Of a stretch of DNA of 64,000 nt, positions 12,334-23,110 are shown piece after piece. This DNA is from Hormiphora californensis (taxonomy: Eukaryota; Ctenophora; Tentaculata; Cydippida; Pleurobrachiidae), in NCBI GenBank assembly GCA_020137815.1, contig CM035355.1, forward strand, positions 3,082,847 through 3,146,846, read 5' to 3'. Under the pieces are notes generated by a model. It had not been told where the DNA came from, searched no databases, and saw only the letters and a program-made list of their open reading frames with translations. The position numbers and the translations under genes were made by a program. The first letter of the stretch is position 1; each line of letters begins with the position of its first letter.

Positions 12334-12585
12334 GACGATACGCTAGACGGGTAAGGGCTACCCGTTAGGGTTTGGCCACAGTGGTACTCTATATCTCGTG
12401 TTTTCCTTGTCTATTCCAGAGACTAGTATAGATACCCATTGAACTTTTTCCTTTCTAGTTTTTAAGAAAATTTAATCGACAAATTTCAAAGAGACACACT
12501 TTAGACAGCTTTCAAACTTCAATCTGTATTCAATTTAACCAATATTTAGTCACAGCACCGATGTTTAGTTACATCATAGTATTCA

Positions 12586-13461
12586 TTATATGGATCGGCA
12601 GCTTGTACACTTCTTCTCGCTGGCACTGGTCACCTTGAATACACTTAAGAACTCTCTCTTATTGATCCGACCATCGTTGTTCTTGTCAAGGTCCGCGATC
12701 ATGGCCTCAAACTCAATCTCGCTACACTTCTGACCCAAACTAAACAAACTTTGTTTAAATTCCTCCCTGCTCAAGTGACCGTCTCCGTCCGTATCGAAGG
12801 CTCTAAAAACAGCCTCAAACTGAGTTCGAGGAGTTTGTGATGGCTGATGTTGCCGGGACATGAGTCGTATAAACTCGCACAGTGATAGCACTCCATTATC
12901 ATCAATATCAACTGATTCGATCATCGACATGACTTCCTCATCTGATGGTTTCAGACCTGATCAGGAAGATGAAAATATCAGACATTTTGTAGAGCAATAA
13001 ACCGGAACATGATGCTAAAAAAGTACAGCACAGAAACACATCCTACCGATACCCGCCCTCTCCCACAATACCCTCTATAGAGGTAGTAGGTAGAGGTGAC
13101 CAGGTAACATAACAGGGAACATACCGACTGTGAAGAGCAGTATTCTCAGTTCCATTGTTGAGATAACCCCATCACCATTCATATCAAATGCACTGAAGAA
13201 ATAGTATGAGATAGATGGATTCGTGACATCAAACAATGGGCATATAAGCCGATTATTGAAATTATTTGAAATTGTGCAATTTAGGGCTTCTGTCACAGTT
13301 GAATATTTTCATAAATTGAATGGTACCGTGCGAGTTCAGGAAATGAAACAGATGACACACAGGAAACTGGTGTCTTACCTAAAAGCGCTCTCATATTCCT
13401 GGACCTGCTCGAGTGTCAATGTAACAGGTATGAGGGGTGTGTCTCTTTTGAAGATCGTCAT
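12586..13461 (-). CDS. Calmodulin-like four-EF-hand protein, copy A
   Basis: Three coding exons: 13461-13379, 13192-13125 and 12956-12586. The start is fixed by an in-frame TAA directly before ATG (MTIFKRDTPLIPVTLTLEQV). Four canonical EF-hand loops are visible: FDMNGDGVISTME, VDIDDNGVLSLCE, FDTDGDGHLSREE and LDKNNDGRINKRE. All have Asp at position 1 and Glu at 12, so all should bind calcium. The tail is Cys/Ser-rich (KKCTSCRSI). The overall plan resembles calmodulin or calmodulin-like proteins, with a longer N-terminus and a distinct linker. It is a tandem duplicate of the next gene with the same intron positions. Partner and pathway are unknown. Confidence 0.88.
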
Positions 13462-14085
13462 TTAGATATATCAGAAGACAGTATACAACAAAACGAAAGA
13501 GAGACAAAGTGAACTGTGTGTCTACTGTCTAGATACAAGATCTTTAAGTATCATTAGGACGATCCAGGATCATCGATTTGCTTGATCACGTAGCTAATTA
13601 GGAAGAATCAGTCTCACAGGAGGTCGGTAGTTTGTTGTAAATCATGTACAAAATAATAAGGTAATGGCCAACCTCAGATTGCTAACTGGCATAGCCAACT
13701 TATTTTCTAGAGAGAGATGTAGTGGGCTAGTATCTGATTTATGCTAATTACTGATGAGGTCAATGTTGTGTATAAGTGCATAATGGTCCCCATTAATCCC
13801 CCAGCTCTATAGTTCTTTAACAGATAGTCTTACTACTGGATAGCAACTGTGAGAGAGAACTCAGAGTATAATGTATGTATAGCACTAACTGCCAGCTTGA
13901 GTTGCCCTGGAGTTATACCCCCCCCCCCAATTATATGAATGTTATACATGGCCCCAGGCCATGTTATATGAATGGATTCATTTGTTTCAGTTCTAAAAAT
14001 TGAAACATTATCACCTTCTAAAACCCAATAAAATAATGAACTTTGGCCTGAATTAAATAATTAACTTTTTAACAAATACATCTGT

Positions 14086-15819
14086 TCAACAGTTAGCGGT
14101 TCTCTTATCGCTCGTTATCATAAAAACACTTAAAAATTCCTTCTTACTGATCCTCCCGTCCATGTTTCTGTCTAAGTCGGCCATCAAAGAGTCGAATTCT
14201 TCCTCACTGCACCTCTGCCCCACACTAAACAAACTCTGTTTAAATTCCTCCCGACTCAACTGACCATTACCGTCGGTGTCAAAGGCCCTGAAAACCGCTT
14301 CAAATTGGGACCGAGGTGTGGAGAAGGGTTGGTGCTGTTTCGACATGAGTCGTATAAACTCACACAGTGATAGCACTCCATTATCATCAATATCAACTGA
14401 TTCGATCATCGACATGACTTCTTCATCTGACGGTTTCAAACCTGATCAGAAAGAGAGTTTCCTTTTAGAAGAATTTAACTAATGGAGATTTCTTTTTAAG
14501 TTCGATCCTTACCTACTGTGTAAAGAAGGATCTTTAATTCCAGTGTTGAAATTACACCGTCGCCGTTTATATCAAACTTCTGGAGAGAAAATAACTAGGA
14601 AGAGTTTATTAATTTCAGACAGTTCCCTGTCTAAACAGGACATGAAACAAACAAACCAGGAAAACAAACAAACCAGGAAAACAAACAAATTACAAAACTA
14701 TGTCTCCAATCCAATACTGTTTTACAAATGGAAAGTCGATTACCTTGAATGCGCTCTCGTACTCCCTAACTTGCTCCAGTGTTAGTGTGACTGGAATTAG
14801 CGGCGTGTCTCGTTTGAAGATCGTCATTAGCCCTTTCACTACTCGAGCACTAACAGGGGGAGGGCCGGGTTATGCACTGGGAGAGAGGATCAATCAAGGC
14901 AATTAGAGAGGGGAGTCAGTTACAGCCAGGTGTCAATACGAATGGAGCTAGGGTGCAGTTATACGGAATTACACGTTCATTATAACTTCTAGGACACACA
15001 CTTGGATAGCATTGTTAGGAGTCCGTTTGGAATATTAAATTCAACGCACGAACGAGCTGAATGACTTAATATTAGATATAACACATTTAGACGGAGAATA
15101 GTTGGCATTTATTAGACATACTAGACATGGAGTGATAATAGACCATCTGTTATTACTAGGAAACTAAACGTTATGTCTATGTGCATGAATAAACATACTT
15201 AATCGCAGTTAACCTGCCACGCCACAACTTGTCCTTTATTTTAGTCGCTAAAAGATGATTTTATAACAACATCGCATACAAAACACAATCGCATACTTTA
15301 TATTCTATAGCCTCACTTTTTCTGGAGTTTTGTCAAACATTCAAAACAAGGAATTTTCAAGTCAAATGACAAATAATAGACAAAAATATTTATCACATAC
15401 CGTCTGGAGGGGGTGCTGGGTGTTGAGACGGCCCTGTTTAGTGCGGACCTGTCCACTGAGGGTACTACAAAGTTTTTCAGCTCCTCTGTCCCAGGAGGGC
15501 CAGGGGTATCCTGCATCGCCCCAGGAAATACTCTTTTCAGGAATCTGGGAGTGGGCATCTTGAGAGAAACAATAAACTATACTACTTGTGTCTTGTGCAC
15601 GTAATAACAATCGAATCGATTACAGTCCTAAATAACAAACACTATCAATTGTATTCGTCTACAAAAAACGTGACCTAGGCATTACTACTTACTTTGGATC
15701 GATCTTAGAGCGGAGAGCTAGGGATAGGAAATCATTCTCATCAGAGACGTCTGAAGACAAGCTCATTCCAAATACCATATCCCCCTGCAGAGAGGGGAGA
15801 GAAAGAAAGAGAGAAAGAT

Positions 15820-15902
<83 letters not shown>

Positions 15903-16014
15903 GAGAGAGGGGGGATAACTAAGCGATGTAAAGAGATGCGATGTAAAGAAAGGCTAGAGAATAAAGCAGGTAGTTAGTCGGCTGAAGGGATTACCTGAGT
16001 GGAAAATAATTGGT
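14086..16014 (-). CDS. Four-EF-hand protein, copy B, with an N-terminal extension (5' end not found)
   Basis: Exons about 14441-14086, 14580-14512, 14842-14745, 15549-15402, 15787-15691 and a 24 bp microexon 16014-15991. EF loops are FDINGDGVISTLE, VDIDDNGVLSLCE, FDTDGNGQLSREE and LDRNMDGRISKKE, all canonical. Unlike copy A there is no stop before MTIFKRDTPLIPV. The frame continues upstream through a splice that completes an Arg codon (CG|T) into a Pro/Ser/Thr-rich segment (FLKRVFPGAMQDTPGPPG, STPSTPSRR) and then SSDVSDENDFLSLALRSKIDPK, read across matching phases. The start codon lies further upstream and was not identified. The function of the extension is unknown. Confidence 0.8.
15815..15910. 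repeat. (GA)n microsatellite
   Basis: Nearly pure GA run lying in an intron of EF-hand copy B. On that gene's sense strand it reads CT and ends about 28 bp before the 3' splice site at 15787. Confidence 0.97.
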
Positions 16015-16389
16015 CAATCTGAACAAGGGGAGAGTAAGGGAACGAAATTGAGAGATATGAAACAAGGGAGAGAGAGAGAGGGAGAGAGAGGGATAAAGAG
16101 AGCATCCCTCTCCCTCTCTCAAAGGGAGGTATAATGAGTCAGGCACGTTGGCTCCCAAACAATGGCACAGTTACACAGGTTACCAGGTATTTCTAAACTC
16201 TATATTTTTCTATCTGTTTTCCTCTTTATTGATCTCTCGTTTATCTCATATCAATTATCTATTTATTCCATATCTCGATCTATAAAGCTTATATGTAGTC
16301 TGGGAAGCTGGTGCTAGTGGTCGGAAACACATACACAACCATCAACCTTCATCTCTATCTGCATTCTTTAGACTTTTTAGACTCTTTAT

Positions 16390-16438
16390 CTTTCTCTCTC
16401 TCTCTCTCTCCTCTCTCTCTCCTCTCTCTCTCTCTCTC

Positions 16439-16526
<88 letters not shown>

Positions 16527-16545
16527 CCCTCTCTCTCTCTCTCCC
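16390..16545. repeat. (CT)n microsatellite
   Basis: Long CT run with short CCCCTC interruptions. The Ser/Leu or Arg/Glu frames across it are artefacts of the repeat. From 16560 to 17110 I see no gene, only A/T-rich spacer sequence. Confidence 0.97.
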
Positions 16546-17112
16546 GGTTTGGCTCCGACAATCAACTGAAACATCTGATCGGAAACTGGTCCAAAGCAAA
16601 ATGCCAGCTTCGCTAAGCGAGACCGCTTTATTGTACGCTTTATTGTCCTCTCGGGAGAGCAATCAGAGGAATGCAGAAGTTGTGCAGAAGTCACAACAAA
16701 TTGTTGTAATGATTTCCGAGAAGAAAAGATCTGATAATGGCCGCTCAAGACAAGATGCAGCAGACCAACATTATATTATAACTAATATTGATTTTAAACT
16801 AATTTGCAATATAGGAAAAGTAGCAAACATACGCAGATTAGAGGCAGGAACAGTCCCGGAAAAACAACGACGAATAAAAATTCTAAACTTTTTTATTGTT
16901 GATAAATAAATAACGGTTTTTGCTGTAGAAAAGATTCAATATAATAAAGGCGTTAGACAGTACAACATATATATTTGACCGTAATGAGAGAGAGATAAAC
17001 TGAGAGTGAGCCGTTTAGAGAGATCCCAGCAAGTACCGTGGTCATAGCAGTGTTTTAGTACCGCATAGTTTCACCCAGTTATAAAGACCTTGATCTAAGT
17101 AATTATTGGCAA

Positions 17113-17128
17113 AGAGGGAGAGAGAGAT

Positions 17129-17196
<68 letters not shown>

Positions 17197-17291
17197 ATAG
17201 TCTTTGTTGATAGTTACAGCGAATGACAAAACTATCAAACACAAAGGATACGATTTGGGGAATCTACGGAAGTATCTACCTAACTCGAATC

Positions 17292-17358
<67 letters not shown>
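17113..17358. repeat. Two (GA)n microsatellites
   Basis: GA runs at about 17113-17192 and 17295-17358, separated by about 100 bp of unique sequence. They lie upstream of the MSTO1-like start codon, in its probable 5' flank. Confidence 0.96.
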
Positions 17359-17361
<3 letters not shown>

Positions 17362-17597
17362 TCTCTTACGGGATAGATCACCAATAAGCCCATCCACTAA
17401 GTGATACTCTGACTAACACGGTATTAGTTGGCAAACCCCAACCACCAACCTATAAATCAAAGATTATCTCGTTAAGAGCAAGTGACGAGTGATGAATCTG
17501 AGTTGAACGCTCTCAGAGGGCGGAGTTCAGATGTTTTTAATTATTTTATTTGTTACAGTCTACAGGCATGTTTCTAATTATTTCATTTGTTACAGGC

Positions 17598-20500
17598 ATG
17601 GCCATGGCACGATCAGATAATGGTGTCCTAACTATGTACCTGGGTCCTGAAAGCTGTACAGTTGGTGCACTAGCTGGCCTCAATAGGACTCTATTTGTGG
17701 ACTTCAAAAACGATATCAAGCGAAATCTTCCTAAACAGGTGGGATTTTCTTTGTTAAATTCGATCATAACATTTGATGACACTAAAATTGACATAAAATG
17801 ACCTCTCTCCGTTTCTCTAGTTCCTCACATCACCCCATTCTCTCAGTCAGATCTCCAGGAGTCGCTATGGGAAGGGAAAGTAGATCAAATCTCAAAGTGT
17901 GATCCGCCACCCGACTCCATAAACCCATATAAACCTGAGACAGCGCTACACTGGAGTCAGATAGCATACGATAGTAAGAGGACTGTTGAGTTGGAATACT
18001 GTTCTGAATTTGGTAGTTACCACAGTGGTAGAGGAATGTTTAGGAACCAGGGTCTGGGGGAGGAGATAGAGGACCGGTGTAGGAGAGAGGTGGAGGCAAT
18101 GGACTGTTTTTCGGTAGGATATTATACATAGTTGACAGTTGACAATTTATCACCTGTAAATTTAGATCAACAAAATATACCAATTTACTCAATTTCAAAT
18201 TACCAGGGAATGGCATTTGTGGCCGACAGAGATCAGTCAGGTTGGAATGGCGTGTTATCCTCTCTTTTCCCCCTTCTTGATGATGCCTACGGGAAACGAT
18301 CCAAGTTCACCCTCTCCGTCGGAGGAAATGAGACACCTGGATTGTTTGAGTTTGATTCTCTTTCCTCAGAATCAGTTTGCTCCTTCATAAACACATCTCA
18401 GCTGAAGGGTCAGTGTGCTCCTTCATAAATACATCCAAACTAAAAGTGCTCCTTTATAAAGTTTTCTTTCCCTTCCAGGTTTTACTGGACTACTAAACAA
18501 GGATATAACATACCACCGGGCTGCTCTAGTTTCCTTATTCCTCCGCCAATGTGATGCTTGTTACAGTGGCACTCATTTTAAAGAAGTCCTATCTTATCTT
18601 TCTCCCCTCTCCCGGAATATTGTAACAAGCTTTCTTGGTAAGGAATCAATACCACTTCTATCTATCTTGCAAAGTAAAGCGTTATCGCCGGCACTAGGAG
18701 AGTAGCCCCCCCCCCCCCCCGTCAGGAACTACCACAGGCAGGTTCACGTTATAAGTGGTGGGACCGGGATTGTACTCTCCTCCGAAAGTCGCAAGACTTT
18801 TTGTTCATGTTGTATTTATGTCCTAGCTCAGTGACTTATCCCTATGCGACAAGCAGGGATAAAGTCTTGTTTGAGCTCTCTATATCTTCCTGATTTTGGC
18901 TTTTGAGAATTAGTGCTCTCTCTAAATTTTTATGGCATCCGTATGTTCCCCATTAGTGAGTTGTTACACGCGATAAGCGACTTCAGAACACAAGGATTGT
19001 CGCTATATTTACCTGTTTAACAAAGTCATCTACTTTGGAATGGGTAAGGGTGGGGGAGGTGGAGGAGTGGGGTGGGTGGAGGTGTGGGTAGAGGCAAATA
19101 ATAGAGACTAAATGTGGCTACATATTATGATTTGTTTAGTCGCTGGATATACCATGGTCGGGAGTTCGCTGGGTAAACCCAAGATCGCTCGTAATACGAG
19201 ATCGGCGAGCGGTGTAACAAGAGATACGTCTTGCTATGCAACTCTTATCATCTTACGAGCAAAACTTCGCCGTAATTCCAATATCATTCTGTTGTAGTAG
19301 TATGGACAAATTGAGACTCGTTCAATTACAGGATCAATAATTACGGGAATTTTCGCCGTACAACGGCATCATCAGCTCAAATTGATATGTTTAAATTAGT
19401 GTTGAACAGTTTGAAACTGTTTCAAACTTTTCGAGCTGGACAACCAAACAATTAATTCCAATATCGATACACATTGTCTTGTTTTCAGTTAATTACAATG
19501 GTATTTCACACTTCATGTCCACCAAATTCTCGTTACAGACTACAATTTGCCAATATTTGTGTGAGCTTTGGTTACTCTGGAGATGCTAGTATGACAGGGA
19601 TAGCCCTATTAGGAGCTCCGACTGGGGGTTCGTGGGCTGTGAGTGTTTGGGGTTCTGCTGGACGAGTGGGCTGTCTCAGTGCACAAGCACGTGAAACACC
19701 TATAGGGAAGGATGAACTCGGGGGGATGAATCTTAGTACTCGATCTCGAAGACAATAAAACAACACGGTTCACCACGGTATGAACATCAAAGTACGAAGT
19801 TTGGGACACAACACTAAAATAGATGGAAATAGGGACGGTCACACTTTTCACTCATTCTTCGCTTCTTAAATACTCCTAAGATTCATTTACTACACATCAC
19901 GTGACTGTCTAGTCTACCAAGCTTGGAACCGTGCTTCACCAGGTCCGAAGTTTTCCGGGTCTGCCGTGCCGACAGCTACCGCTAACTGTCAACAATCGGC
20001 TAGCCCGACCAGCTCATTTTCCCTATAACTCGGACCCGGTACTACCACTCGTCTCTGCGTCTCCGTAACTCAACAACAGCGATTTACACAACTCACAAGC
20101 ATAAACCGTCAAGTACTGTTGTCTCGACTGGTGGACATTTACAGGACATGACAACTGAAATAGTGCGACTGCGGTAGATGGCTTCTTCACACTAGTTCTG
20201 CTGGGAACCCAAGCTACCAGTCAAACAGATACCAACAATACAGAGACAGAGACATAGACATATATTCAATAAGGGGGCTCTTGCATACTCCACATTTGTT
20301 CATTGTTCTTACTCCTCATTGTCTCTACCACAGAACCTCCTTGCCACACGTTTCACTACGCCCCACAGAGCCTGCCTCATACTGGCTTGTACTAGGACAA
20401 GTACCCAACTAATCAGTGCGGCATGTATTGCTATTGGGAGCAAGAGGAACATGTACAGCAATAGTGTTTGACTTCCCAGCCATTGGTAAAGGCGAAGGTA

Positions 20501-22521
20501 GATAGCCGGGAGTACGTCCCGGTTAATCGACCAGATGAAATTTTCAACATTTATCACCATAGTGAAGGAGAAGCAGAAGAGATCGACAAGGAGTGTGGAG
20601 CAGACTATTCGAATAGTTAGGGCGATGTTTTCAAGTAGGGCAGCGTTACCACCATCAACAAGGGGAGTGACCTCAGAACAGTTGTTGCTAAACCGTCGGT
20701 ACAGAACACTTAGATATACCACCATGGCAACAGAGACCACGATAATCATAGCTTGTAAGAAGATAGATAGAGTCACCATAAAAAGTTTCGAGTAGTCAAC
20801 TTTTACTCCGCAAAACTTTTTAAAGTAGCACACCTGCACGGTGACAGAAACAACCAAGGCTCCAATCCAAATACACCAAATTAGGGTTTTCAGCCGGTGA
20901 CGTTGGACTTCATCTCTATTGAAAATAGACGAGGGGCGGACGATACACAGAAGTCTAAAGAGGTAAATGGATAGTAGGAGTGCAGGCCGAGCAATAGCCA
21001 AGACATCTATCATTATGACCAAGAATGACTTCACCACATCTCCTGCGTTCCAAATGGGAATGAGGAAGAGGATGTCGAGACACGCCATGATGTTCACAGC
21101 ACAGATGTGTAGATAGAGGGTCGAGGTGATAGGGAGGTTACTCCACCGGTGACATCGGGCAAAGATTGTCACCACCAGAAGTAGGCTGCTCACAAGGCCC
21201 AGGACGCACATCGTTATGGTTAGGGGTTTGAGAGCATACCGAGCAAAGTCGCTTCCCGAAGATGTTACTGTTTCTGGATCAGACATCGTCGCAAAGTTAT
21301 TGTCCATGTTGACGAACACTGGGAGCAGACTTTCAGAAGTTGCTGCACTAACGACGACCAAGAGGAAATGAAATGTTTAACTTCTCGTGATCGTATAGGC
21401 AACTGACGTTCAATAGTCTCGCCGTTCCTTCTCAGTTACAAGTTTCAACATTCAACAAGGCACGATGCATTGTTGGTAATACTACTCCCCTACTATAACT
21501 CACTACCTAGGTTTACAATTTATCAATACCAATTCTTGGAATGTTCAGAAGATAGCCAAGCGTTTAGTTTATCACACAGCGACTCAATCCCTCCTTGTCA
21601 CTAACTAAACCCTATCTTGTTTCAGGTGTCCCTTTTGACAGCGAAAAACACGGCCAAGATTTGGAGTCATTGCTTCAACCGAAAGTGTTTGAGCCACTTC
21701 TTACACCAATCTCACTGTACAGCACCAAGGTATTAAGTATATCTTTAGACTCCAAATTACTGCATTATATATGCTCTTTTTGTTTAATCATCAGTCTCTA
21801 TAATCCTGTTTTAACATCCTTCCCTCCCCCTCCAGATCACCGCACCTCTACATCTCAGCTACCTCGCTATCTCCGGTCTTGATACCCTCCCAACCCCTGG
21901 AGCATTTTTCTCCGCTCTCTCAACGATTCTCCCAACATCTCCTCTCTTGGGTAGCGGGACACGTTACAGTTATAGTGGTGAATCTATACCCCTCCCTGAG
22001 CTGTTCCCTCAATTCTTTGGCGCTAAAGTCCTTGAAAACGGTAATGTTGTGTGATCAATAAACTATTGAACTAGAGAGTGGAGAACTGATAAAAGGGAAC
22101 ACGTAACTTGGTAACAACAAGTTTATTAATCGAATGTTTCCTTTCAGGTGTTTTGAAGGCACCCAATCAGAAGGCAAGGAGCAGGCCCGTCAGTTCCTTA
22201 CCCACTGCATCACTGCTACAAAACAGCAAACAATCAGTTGAAATCTTAGTAGATAAGGTCGGAATTATTCTTCAACCACCACTCCCAAGCAAAGTGGGAG
22301 AAGTTTAAACACGCCCCTCCCCACTCCCAGTTCACCCCTGTTTTTATCTAACTCCCTCCCCTCGAGACAGCAGCTATAACAACACCAACCCCCAGGTTCT
22401 TGCTAAGAAGGTTGATGTAAATAAGAGTAGCGAGTTGCTGAACGCTGGGATTCTTCCTGAGGACATTACAGACATCAGACAGAGAATTGAGGAGTTACGG
22501 GAAAACTATCAGATGGAGTAG
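17598..22521 (+). CDS. Misato-like protein (MSTO1 family, divergent tubulin relative)
   Basis: Eight exons: 17598-17738, 17847-18113, 18207-18408, 18479-18637, 21626-21729, 21836-22040, 22148-22257 and 22396-22521. Splice phases agree throughout. The start reads MARSDNGVLTMYLG, followed by NRTLFVDFKND. The middle has the Misato-type block ALHWSQIAYDSK, then EDRCRREVEAMDCFSGMAF and LLDDAYGKRSKFTL. Later blocks are LGVPFDSEKHGQDLESLLQ and LPELFPQFFGA, with LQNSKQSVEILVDK near the end. Misato proteins combine tubulin-like N- and C-terminal domains and act in mitochondrial morphology and, in flies, tubulin folding and spindle assembly with TCP-1. The protein is shorter and quite diverged. An AG acceptor lies 2 nt before the ATG. 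Intron 4 (2,988 bp) hosts an antisense receptor gene. Confidence 0.75.
18638..20308. other. Intron sequence of the MSTO1-like gene without a recognised gene
   Basis: This contains a C homopolymer at 18707-18720 (typical of uncertain base calls), G-rich sequence around 19040-19095 and unique sequence. The short open frames around 19474-19851 on both strands have no recognisable domain. Confidence 0.6.
20309..21307 (-). CDS. Seven-transmembrane receptor-like protein, intronless, nested antisense
   Basis: A single uninterrupted frame of 332 codons from the first in-frame ATG (MDNNFATM) at 21307. Seven hydrophobic segments are clear: LTITMCVLGLVSSLLLVV, TSTLYLHICAVNIMACLD, FLVIMIDVLAIARPALLL, LIWCIWIGALVVSVTV, LFMVTLSIFLQAMIIVV, IRIVCSTLLVDLFCFSF and LLLYMFLLLPIAIHAALI. 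The short acidic N-terminus has no signal peptide. After TM3 there is FRLLCIVRP instead of DRY, and TM7 lacks NPxxY, so it is not a standard class A GPCR. The ligand and G-protein coupling are unknown. It lies wholly inside intron 4 of the MSTO1-like gene on the opposite strand. Intronless structure suggests retroposition or a lineage-expanded receptor family. Confidence 0.82.
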   Translation of the reverse strand: MDNNFATMSDPETVTSSGSDFARYALKPLTITMCVLGLVSSLLLVVTIFARCHRWSNLPITSTLYLHICAVNIMACLDILFLIPIWNAGDVVKSFLVIMIDVLAIARPALLLSIYLFRLLCIVRPSSIFNRDEVQRHRLKTLIWCIWIGALVVSVTVQVCYFKKFCGVKVDYSKLFMVTLSIFLQAMIIVVSVAMVVYLSVLYRRFSNNCSEVTPLVDGGNAALLENIALTIRIVCSTLLVDLFCFSFTMVINVENFIWSINRDVLPAIYLRLYQWLGSQTLLLYMFLLLPIAIHAALISWVLVLVQASMRQALWGVVKRVARRFCGRDNEE

Positions 22522-22865
22522 AGAGAGGGAGAGATAGAGAGAGGGAGAGACTGTGCACTTTTTTAAGAGACCACATCTTTAACAGAGGCATATCTGTATA
22601 TTTTGTATTTGACTTCTTTTTTTTGTAAAACGTGCCTTCCAACTTTGTACTCAAGTCCAATTAGTGTGTTTAGTCCGATCAGTCTGATTAGTCTCCAAGT
22701 GAAGGTGAATACTCTAGCAACAATTTGGTGGGACTTCAAGAAGGGAACAAGCGGATGACTATCTCTAACGAAGAGGCTGCAATACAGTGGTATAAAGTAC
22801 AACATGTGTGCTAGAAAAACAGTGGTATCATTGTCATCATCTTGACTCTTTGAGATTTGTACCTT

Positions 22866-23061
<196 letters not shown>

Positions 23062-23110
23062 TCTTACTACTCCATCTCTATACCCGACGCAAGCACACTC
23101 TCGCTTCGAA

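Noticed and set aside
16311-16662. Ser/Leu- and Arg/Glu-rich open frames
   Set aside because: They are translations of a (CT)n/(GA)n repeat; the same applies near 17100-17400, 22810-23250, 31110-31510, 32930-33340, 35296-35655 and the repeat parts of 51717-52574.
19474-19851. Frames of 64-94 codons on both strands
   Set aside because: Overlapping frames on both strands with no motif, inside a large intron; no evidence for coding.
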